Part shown: in pieces, positions 58,525 to 64,000 of the stretch
Numbering within the stretch: position 1 is the stretch's first letter
Layout: the number at the start of each line of letters is the position of its first letter
NCBI RefSeq assembly: GCF_041200145.1
Contig: NZ_CP165734.1
Coordinates: 7,173,001 to 7,237,000, forward strand
Origin: Bradyrhizobium sp. LLZ17
GTDB lineage: Bacteria; Pseudomonadota; Alphaproteobacteria; Rhizobiales; Xanthobacteraceae
Direction of reading: 5' to 3'
DNA length: 64,000 nucleotides
Made by a program: the position numbers and the translations under genes
The notes under the pieces: model-generated
The model's database searches: none
Seen by the model: only the letters and a program-made list of their open reading frames with translations
What the model was told of the DNA's origin: nothing

Positions 58525-59352
58525 TTAGGCCGCCGCGCGGAGCGGCGGAAGGTTGAAGTAGGCTTGATCCGGGGTCATGTCGTCAAGACTCGAATGCGGA
58601 CGTCGTCCGTTGTAAAAATCGAGATACCGGCCAATCGAATGTCGTGCCTCGCCGACGGTTTCGTAGGCTCGCAGATAGACCTCCTCGTATTTGATGCTGC
58701 GCCACAGCCGTTCGACGAACACATTGTCCCGCCATGCGCCCTTGCCGTCCATGCTGATTGCGATGCCGTTGTCGGCGAGCACGCCGGTGAAGGCCGCACC
58801 GGTGAACTGCGAGCCCTGGTCGGTGTTGAAGATGTCCGGCTTGCCGTGACGAGCCAAGGCATCCTCCAGCGTCTCGACGCAGAAGGCTGCTTCCATGGTG
58901 ATCGACAGCCGCCAGGACAAAACCCGGCGCGTCGCCCAGTCGAGCACGACGGCGAGATAGACGAAGCCGCGCGCCATCGGGATGTAGGTGATGTCCATGG
59001 CCCAGACCTGGTTCGGCCGTGTGATCTCCATGCCGCGCAGCAGATACGGATGGACCTTGTGGCCGGGTTCCGGCTTCGTCGTGCGCGGACGGCGATAGAG
59101 CGCCTCTATCCCCATCCGCCGCATCAGCGTCTTGACATGCCGGCGGCCGATCTTGCACCCCTCGGCAGCCAGCAGGCCTCTCAACATTCGCGAACCGGCG
59201 AAGGGAAACTCCAGATGCAGCCGGTCGAGACGCCCCATGATCGCGAGATCGGCGTCCGGCACCGGACGCGGCAGGTAATAAACGCTGCCACGGCTGATCT
59301 GCAAAACCTCCGCCTGCCTAGTGATCGACAGATCGTGCTCACGGTCGATCAT
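58525..59352 (-). CDS. IS3 transposase OrfB
   Basis: 275 aa. HTH_21-like start (VLQISRGSVYYLPRPV), GRRHVKTLMRRMGIEALYRRP, then the rve core with Asp in VWAMDITYIPM, Asp in FNTDQGSQF and Glu in NVFVERLWRSIKYEEVYL. Intact; its start overlaps OrfA by four bases. Confidence 0.92.
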   Translation of the reverse strand: MIDREHDLSITRQAEVLQISRGSVYYLPRPVPDADLAIMGRLDRLHLEFPFAGSRMLRGLLAAEGCKIGRRHVKTLMRRMGIEALYRRPRTTKPEPGHKVHPYLLRGMEITRPNQVWAMDITYIPMARGFVYLAVVLDWATRRVLSWRLSITMEAAFCVETLEDALARHGKPDIFNTDQGSQFTGAAFTGVLADNGIAISMDGKGAWRDNVFVERLWRSIKYEEVYLRAYETVGEARHSIGRYLDFYNGRRPHSSLDDMTPDQAYFNLPPLRAAA

Positions 59353-59657
59353 CGCTTTGCGCTCAGCAATCCCGCCTTGGTGAGCGCTCCTTCTAAAAAA
59401 TCGTTCTCCAGCGTCAGTTCTCCGATCTTGGCGTGCAGCGACTTCACGTCGATCGCAGGCGCGGCGGGCGACATGCTGCCCGAGCCGAAAACCCCGGAAG
59501 CGCCGCCTTCCAATTGGGCCTTCCAGGCCGTGATCTGATTGGGATGGACATCAAAGTGTTCGGCCAGTTGGGCTATCGTCCGGTCGCCCTTGACCGCGGC
59601 AAGCGCCACCTTCGCCTTGAAGGCCGGTGTGTGGTTCCGGCGTGCTCGTCTGCTCAT
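59349..59657 (-). CDS. IS3 transposase OrfA
   Basis: 102 aa from ATG 59657 (MSRRARRNHTPAFKAKVALAA). Helix-turn-helix QLAEHFDVHPNQITAWKAQLEGGA and a leucine zipper near LHAKIGELTLENDFLEGAL. A longer frame runs to 59711 but enters the terminal repeat. Intact, so this copy may still be mobile. Confidence 0.88.
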   Translation of the reverse strand: MSRRARRNHTPAFKAKVALAAVKGDRTIAQLAEHFDVHPNQITAWKAQLEGGASGVFGSGSMSPAAPAIDVKSLHAKIGELTLENDFLEGALTKAGLLSAKR

Positions 59658-59719
59658 CGTCGCTCCTGATTCGCAGGCATCAGCGTGCCCGCTGTCAGGC
59701 AGAAACTCCACTTATCGAC

Positions 59720-60090
59720 CCGTTCAGATTTGCGGAGCCGGCTCTTATTGAACATAGTGACATGGGCCAAATATCGAGGAGGGCTGGCTGACCAGAACGT
59801 TTTCGCCTAGTGCAAATGACTCCGCCCTATATGGAGCGCAGGCGCTTCAAGAGGTAAGGCAGTGCGCAAGTGAGCCCTGCTTAGTAGCGTCAAAAATCAA
59901 AGCCCGCTGCCTCGCGCTCGGTGGGCGACTCTGCTAGCTCAATGCAGTGATCGGTGCCCGCCGATCGCCAACAATCTCAATCAAACTCCGCCGGCTCCGG
60001 AGCCGGCGGGTTTTTGCGTGCCAATTACTGCGGTAAGTCCTTGTTTTGTGCGCTTCGAGACAAGCCCCCTCCAGGCCCATCACCCGCCCG
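59720..60090. ncRNA. Intergenic region with a candidate small RNA ending in a strong terminator
   Basis: No protein gene seen. About 59890-59985 contains possible stems (for example GATCGG-TGCCC-GCCGATC at 59949-59966 approximately) and leads straight into the intrinsic terminator at 59988-60015. Such a layout fits a small RNA on the plus strand, but no known family is recognised and no promoter was located. Confidence 0.3.
59988..60015 (+). terminator. Strong intrinsic terminator
   Basis: A 22-base perfect palindrome (CCGCCGGCTCC and its complement, 59988-60009) followed by G and TTTTT at 60011-60015. Textbook rho-independent shape. No annotated plus-strand gene ends nearby, so it implies an unannotated transcript or residual operon end. 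Confidence 0.75.
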
Positions 60091-60369
60091 TCAGGTCGGT
60101 TTGTCCGGACTTGTGGAGTTGAAGTCCCGCGCAGCGAGCTCCAGCTCAAGTTCGGTAATCCTTTCGAATATGTGGGCAGCAATCGCCTCTGATTCGTCGA
60201 TGGTCAGCGATCGGATACCCCGCAAGGCAAGCTCGTCTCTGAGGAGTTTCGCCACAATCAAATGCACGGCCACGGATTCAAAATCCCGAAAGCCATGATC
60301 CAATCGCACCTTTAGGGTGAGCACAACGGCCATTAAGGGGCACCGACGGCGGCCAGAGCAGCGGGACAT
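60091..60369 (-). CDS. Small hypothetical protein
   Basis: 92 aa from ATG 60369 (GAAGGG upstream) or 80 aa from 60333. LDHGFRDFESVAVHLIVAKLLRDELALRG and SEAIAAHIFERITELELELAARD form a helical protein. No known family; convincing amino-acid composition. Confidence 0.55.
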   Translation of the reverse strand: MSRCSGRRRCPLMAVVLTLKVRLDHGFRDFESVAVHLIVAKLLRDELALRGIRSLTIDESEAIAAHIFERITELELELAARDFNSTSPDKPT

Positions 60370-60513
60370 TGGCAGCCCTTCAGCCAGGCGGAATGAGCTG
60401 TGGATTTTCGGCCGCGCACAACGGCCCTGGTGAATCTTGTCTGGCGCTGCTTGCGATTCCGCGGTTCTAATCAAAGAAAAACACTGACGAACTAATTCAC
60501 GGGGAAACGGGAC

Positions 60514-60603
60514 ATGCTTGAAGCGATCCAGATCAGCTGTGCGCTGTGGGGAATGATCGTCTGCGGCGCCATCAAGGCCGCGCAACTGGCCCAGTATTTC
60601 TAG
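60514..60603 (+). CDS. 29-residue membrane micropeptide
   Basis: ATG 60514 after GGGGAAACGGGAC: MLEAIQISCALWGMIVCGAI then KAAQLAQYF and stop. One short hydrophobic helix, good spacing to a purine-rich site. I believe similar peptides occur in Bradyrhizobium, but this needs checking. Confidence 0.45.
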   Translation: MLEAIQISCALWGMIVCGAIKAAQLAQYF

Positions 60604-60764
60604 GATATCAGCCAGATCACCAATGCTGCTCCGCCCCAGATCAGACCACCAATCCAGGCGGTCATGGCAACACCGGCCGTAGCAAGATAGACCACGCCGA
60701 GCAGGTCGGAGCCCCGACGCGACATCTGCGTGTCGGTGGCTGCTGTGTTGACGTCGTGAGTCAT
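60600..60764 (-). CDS. Small membrane protein
   Basis: 54 aa from ATG 60764. A polar N-terminus (MTHDVNTAATDTQMSRRGSD) then one or two hydrophobic helices (LLGVVYLATAGVAMTAWIGG, GGAALVIWLIS). The longer frame to 60854 is less likely. The stop overlaps the stop region of the micropeptide on the other strand. Confidence 0.57.
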   Translation of the reverse strand: MTHDVNTAATDTQMSRRGSDLLGVVYLATAGVAMTAWIGGLIWGGAALVIWLIS

Positions 60765-60981
60765 GGTGTCGGGCCCGTCGGGATAGTTGTCGGAGGTATT
60801 GCAACCCCCGGTTCCTGGACGGCGCATCCCCCTCGTGTAGCGGAGGAAGCGCACGTCCCCATTTGATGCAATTCACGCCGATGTCGGTGCGGCGTGAACG
60901 GGCCGTCAACACGATCCGAGCATCGCCTTTGATCAGGACCGTCCGCAGTCCGTCGATTGCTGGCGACCCGGGTAAACGGCC

Positions 60982-61245
60982 TCAGGCCGCGCGCTCTGAT
61001 GTCGGTGGGAGGATGGTCTCCAGTTGTTTTTGCAGGGTGGCGACGGTCGTCTGCAGGTTGTCGCGACGTTCGCGCAAGCTCAGAGCCAGCATCGGGTAGG
61101 AATGGTTGGCGTGGTCGAATACGCGAGACTTGCGCTCTTCCTCCTCAATGTCGGCATCGAGGAGTTTGACGCGCCATCGCAGGTCGGAGATCAGCGTATG
61201 GAGCTGGGCTGGTGCGGTCGCTTCGAAACGGGGCATCGGTTGCAT
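60982..61245 (-). CDS. Conserved hypothetical coiled-coil protein
   Basis: 87 aa, GAGGCG site before ATG 61245. LHTLISDLRWRVKLLDADIEEEERKSRVFDH and LRERRDNLQTTVATLQKQLE form a helical hairpin. Common small-protein style in Bradyrhizobium; function unknown. Confidence 0.7.
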   Translation of the reverse strand: MQPMPRFEATAPAQLHTLISDLRWRVKLLDADIEEEERKSRVFDHANHSYPMLALSLRERRDNLQTTVATLQKQLETILPPTSERAA

Positions 61246-62050
61246 CGGCTCGCCTCAATATGAAACAGGCCCACCTTGGGTCTGAGGGGTTGGGCATTGC
61301 AGAGCAAGGGGAATGCCAGTCCGCACGCGAGGCTCGAAAAGCTGACAGCACAGTTAAAATGGAGATTGCGTCGTCTCGAACGAGAGGCTGCTCACCACAC
61401 TCAGCTGGAGCGGGCAGATTCATAGAACAGCGTTCCAGAATTAACGTGCAACGCTGACGTCAAGCTTAACAAGGGAGTTAGGTTGTCGGTGATCGCGAGC
61501 CTTCTATTGTGCTCACAAACCGTGGCACCATCCGATGTGGCGAAATTTTCCTTACCGTACCAACCGTTGCGGCCAAGTCATTCTGGCTGGGCTCACTCCA
61601 GACGAGACTTTCGAATTTGAGTGGTTAGCCAATCAGATTCACAGAACCCCGGCCGACGAAATGCGCTTTCAATCATTGGCTATGAAGTGCGGTGTGGCAG
61701 AAGCGGGTCTAGGCGCAACTCCCGTAGAGATCAGGAGCTAGAGAAGCAACACCCAGTCCCGCCCCAGCAAAAGCCGGCGCCCGCCAGCAGGGCCACTGCG
61801 ATCGAGTCTCGAACCTGGGCTCTCGGTTCCAGATTCCTTAGACTTCGCTGGCCACATAAATCCGGGGGATAAACCAAAGGATGACTTTCGCTCAGTCGCC
61901 GGTTTCTCACAAATGGGCGTGTCGCAGGCGGAGCTTGATTCGCAATGCTGGAAAGCATTCTCGTGTTGCTCGGTGGGGTCATGCGTGGCGGATCGAGCAG
62001 CCGACTCTGAATCGACCTGGCGCTTCTCGGTTATTGGATAGGAGCTCGGC
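61246..62050. other. Gene-poor stretch with one weak ORF
   Basis: A plus-strand frame 61535-61741 contains VILAGLTPDETFEFEWLANQIHRTPADEMRF, a phrase seen in small rhizobial proteins, so a short or damaged gene may be present. Nothing else recognised. Confidence 0.4.
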
Positions 62051-62326
62051 ATGTCGGGATGTTCCTGCTTGAAGCGCGGCGATCCGGTGATGCTGACAGA
62101 GGATGGCGTGCGCTGGATGGCGGCTAATCCAAAGCTTCAAGCGCGATGGAGACATCGCCGCGGGGTCATCGAAAGCAATTCTAAGAGCGGCTGGCATCGC
62201 GTGCGTTGGGACGGCAACAAATCGTCTACCGAGGCAATACCGGCGAAGTTCCTGCTAACGGAAGCGTTGGAGGCGGCACGAGCGGCATCAGTGTCAATGT
62301 TCAATCGAAGTTTTGGGCCGAACTGA
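62051..62326 (+). CDS. Small basic hypothetical protein
   Basis: 91 aa, GGAG before the ATG at 62051. MSGCSCLKRGDPVMLTEDG, RRGVIES and GWHRVRWDGNKSSTEAIPAKFL suggest an SH3/KOW-like barrel. No known family. Confidence 0.57.
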   Translation: MSGCSCLKRGDPVMLTEDGVRWMAANPKLQARWRHRRGVIESNSKSGWHRVRWDGNKSSTEAIPAKFLLTEALEAARAASVSMFNRSFGPN

Positions 62327-62433
62327 GGAAGCAAATCGTCACGGGCCGACCCGCGCGCAAGCTGCGAGCGCTGGCTTCTAGCTTGGCCGGCCTTCTCCTC
62401 GAGATCTTGCAAAGCGTTCACCATTGCTTTCGC

Positions 62434-62673
62434 TCAGATGGCGCCAATCTTCAGGCAGATCACATAAACAACCATGAACACGGTAAGAGCACCGAAAAAC
62501 CAGACCACATTGTCCGCACCGCGGTCGGATGCAAACTCGCGGTTCGCATCCATCTCTCTAGCATGAGGCACGATCGAGAAGACCTGACTTGCACGCATGC
62601 GTTTGGATGCCCGCCTGAGAAGCTGTTTGACAGTGGCTTCTTGCGCGCTCGTGACGTGGGGATGGATGGTCAT
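62434..62673 (-). CDS. Small C-tail-anchored membrane protein
   Basis: 79 aa from ATG 62673, GAGAGGGG upstream. Basic soluble part (VKQLLRRASKRMRASQVF) followed by a C-terminal helix NVVWFFGALTVFMVVYVICL. Unknown function. Confidence 0.62.
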   Translation of the reverse strand: MTIHPHVTSAQEATVKQLLRRASKRMRASQVFSIVPHAREMDANREFASDRGADNVVWFFGALTVFMVVYVICLKIGAI

Positions 62674-62717
62674 CGACGTACCCCTCTCACCTAAACTCTG
62701 GGAAGATCAAGCCGGCG

Positions 62718-62975
62718 CTACTGCTTCTCAGCAGGAGCGCTAGCGCCTCTCGGCGGCTCCGGCGGAGCTACGGCCGGACTGTCCAGCGCCGCCGGTGCCG
62801 CAGCAATGCAGTCGCCCGCCCAGATCTTGGTGCCTCTGACCGTGCCAACGAGCTTGCATCCCAATGGCGCCTGCTGCTTGGCCTGCGCGGGCGGCTTTTT
62901 AGCGGGGTTCGGGGGAGATTGAGCAAGGGCGGCAGTTGTAAAGAGCAGCACGACAAGTCCGATTAGCGGCTTCAT
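62718..62975 (-). CDS. DUF6719-like small exported protein
   Basis: 85 aa from ATG 62975 (GAGGGAAC upstream). Signal peptide MKPLIGLVVLLFTTAALAQ, a Pro/Lys/Ala spacer, then LGCKLVGTVRGTKIWAGDCIA with two Cys, and a Pro-rich tail. The GCKLVGTVRGTKIWAGDC core is typical of small periplasmic proteins of Bradyrhizobium. Function unknown. Confidence 0.68.
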   Translation of the reverse strand: MKPLIGLVVLLFTTAALAQSPPNPAKKPPAQAKQQAPLGCKLVGTVRGTKIWAGDCIAAAPAALDSPAVAPPEPPRGASAPAEKQ

Positions 62976-62994
62976 GTTTCGTTCCCTCAGCACT

Positions 62995-63210
62995 TCATTT
63001 CCCCTTCGCCTTGGGCTTAAACCATTTCAAAGGGAGCCCGATTGCGTAGGCGCGTGCCTTGACAGCGTGAACTGACCGATTCAGCGCTTCCGCGATCAGT
63101 TCAGGGCGAATGTTTGCCTCTGCCATCTTCCGAAAGGTATCGTCCTCTGCTGGTGTCCACCGATTGCTGTGGGCAGACGTCATCTCACCAGCTTTTTGGG
63201 TATCTCTCAT
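62995..63210 (-). CDS. Small Myb/SANT-like DNA-binding protein
   Basis: 71 aa. RWTPAEDDTFRKMAEANIRPELIAEALNRSVHAVKARAYAIGLP has the Trp-spaced three-helix pattern of SANT/Myb-like domains. Its ATG overlaps the upstream stop (ATGA at 63207-63210), so it is coupled to the RHH gene. Possibly a regulator pair. Confidence 0.66.
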   Translation of the reverse strand: MRDTQKAGEMTSAHSNRWTPAEDDTFRKMAEANIRPELIAEALNRSVHAVKARAYAIGLPLKWFKPKAKGK

Positions 63211-63405
63211 TTCCCCTTCGCCTTCAGCCCTATCTGGACCAGCCGGCGAATGGCTTCAGGGCGGCCGGGCAGATCGGGCTGTTTCCTGCGCCAATCGTCT
63301 AAATGCTGCAGCGCGTCCGTCACCATGCGGACGGTAACCGGCTCACTCTCGACGGGTGGGCGGCCACGCTTGGATTTTTTTAATGTCAGATATTCTTGAC
63401 GCCAT
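63207..63405 (-). CDS. Ribbon-helix-helix-type small regulator, frame shift at an A7 run
   Basis: From ATG 63405 the reading MASRISDIKK reaches a run of seven A (63375-63381 on the complement); dropping one A continues KRGRPPVESEPVTVRMVTDALQHLDDWRRKQPDLPGRPEAIRRLVQ, the classical RHH layout (about 66 aa). With seven A the start is out of frame. Either a sequence error or slippage at the A run. Antitoxin-like, but no toxin is beside it. Confidence 0.62.
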
Positions 63406-63517
63406 GAATTAATAATGTCATGAGCCGAGCAAGTGTTGGAAACACCTGCCCGGGTCGATCGCCACCCGGTCTTTCCGGCGGCGCGGCTGCATCTCCCGAG
63501 CTTGAGGAGGTGCTGTC

Positions 63518-63667
63518 GTGAAGCACGTTCCCCCATCAGCCGGAGTGCCCGTTGCCGCCACAGAACTGCCCGCGCAGGATAGGATTGCCAGACTGGCACG
63601 TCAGGAGCGGCAGCGTGCAAGAGCCGTCATGCGAGTCCGAGAACTGCGGCAAAAGGCCATCGTTTAA
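63518..63667 (+). CDS. 49-residue basic hypothetical protein
   Basis: GTG 63518 is preceded by GAGGAGG at ideal spacing. VKHVPPSAGVPVAATELP then a basic helix ARLARQERQRARAVMRVRELRQ. No known family; the strong ribosome site is the main support. Confidence 0.42.
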   Translation: MKHVPPSAGVPVAATELPAQDRIARLARQERQRARAVMRVRELRQKAIV

Positions 63668-64000
63668 ATCGATCGGCTGATTGCCTTCCGGACCAATCCG
63701 ATCCCTACGCGACCGAGCTGGAGGACGCCTGCGATGACGAGGGCGCCGCCATGGGCTACATGGCGCTACGAGGCCAGCCTGCGCTGCGACTGGCAAATCG
63801 AGTGATTTGCTTGTTGAGCCGGACCTCTGTTAGAGGCTTTCGAGGTTGGCGGGCATTGGCCAAGCATGACAATTCGGGCAATCACGGAGCACATGATCTG
63901 GAGAGAGCACAGTCGATCTCCGAACAGACTGGAGCACGCCCTGCATTTTCGGATCGTTCCGATAAAAGACCGAAACCATTTTGTAATCGACGACGAGCCC
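63668..64000. other. Right end of the window
   Basis: A reading IDRLIAF followed in another frame by DPYATELEDACDDEGAAMGYMAL (about 63670-63770) resembles acidic small rhizobial ORFs broken by a frameshift. Nothing secure beyond that. Confidence 0.35.

Larger units (their letters stand above)
58499..59719 (-). mobile_element. IS3-family insertion sequence, minus orientation
   Basis: Imperfect inverted ends begin GTCGATAAGTGGAG at 58499 and, inverted, at 59719, continuing CCTCTGCC and TTTCTGCC respectively. orfA and orfB fill the interior. Flanking triplets GGC and CCG do not form a clear target duplication. About 1.2 kb. Confidence 0.85.

Noticed and set aside
60091..60912. Full 273-aa version of the minus-strand frame
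   Set aside because: Only the last 80-92 residues look like protein; upstream part is Arg/His-rich and overlaps two better small genes.
1..64000. tRNA, rRNA, CRISPR array, phage structural genes, replication origin
   Set aside because: Looked for and not seen; no cloverleaf, spaced repeats or relevant protein motifs.

Overview
The window looks like accessory DNA from a Bradyrhizobium-like alphaproteobacterium (Rhizobiales). This is inferred from high GC, many small proteins of a type common in Bradyrhizobium genomes, IS3/IS66/IS1380-type transposase sequences, and an amino acid:[carrier protein] ligase whose zinc-ligand numbering (C131, E176, C279) matches what I recall for the B. japonicum enzyme Bll0957. 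No rRNA, tRNA or CRISPR array was seen.

1-28 kb is a decayed surface-polysaccharide (EPS or O-antigen, Wzx/Wzy type) region. It holds a DegT aminotransferase end, a priming sugar-phosphate transferase, a Gfo/Idh sugar oxidoreductase, GT4 and GT2 glycosyltransferases, a NodB-like deacetylase, a polysaccharide lyase, a MurJ-like flippase, FkbM and other methyltransferases, an asparagine-synthase-like amidotransferase, a Wzy-like polymerase and a Wzz-like chain-length protein. Between them lie relics: wecB and wecC fragments, a second flippase, an HlyD-type secretion adaptor, and IS3, IS66 and IS1380 pieces. One IS3 element (23740-25046) still has perfect 26-bp ends. Two LuxR-type regulators follow (27.8-30.1 kb); the first has a receiver without the phospho-acceptor Asp.

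30.9-42.2 kb is the centrepiece: two divergent operons built around carrier proteins. Leftward run carrier protein 1, a FATP-type acyl-CoA synthetase, ACP 2, a second AMP-ligase and an SDR ketoreductase. Rightward run an acyl-CoA-dehydrogenase-like flavoprotein, the amino acid:[carrier protein] ligase, a MetY-like PLP enzyme, a MetA-like homoserine acyltransferase, a GNAT-like protein and a class IV aminotransferase. A related three-domain protein (acetoacetyl-CoA-synthetase-like, ACP, GNAT) lies at 47.8-50.9 kb, and a scrap of a third GNAT tail sits at 9.64 kb. Together they suggest an amino-acid-derived small molecule made on carrier proteins, possibly through activated homoserine. The product is unknown.

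42.5-47.6 kb and 60-64 kb are rich in small ORFs (zinc-ribbon, single-TM, DUF6894, DUF6719, Myb-like and RHH proteins), including some below usual length cut-offs. 54.2-58.1 kb carries a FecR-domain protein and a TPR protein divergent from a VCBS-repeat surface protein with unusually Cys-rich repeats, followed by a second IS3 element (58499-59719).

Many otherwise well-preserved genes carry one frameshift, several at or next to homopolymers (GGGG, CCCC, CCCCC, A7). Either the assembly contains indel errors or the region is being pseudogenised; reads would decide.
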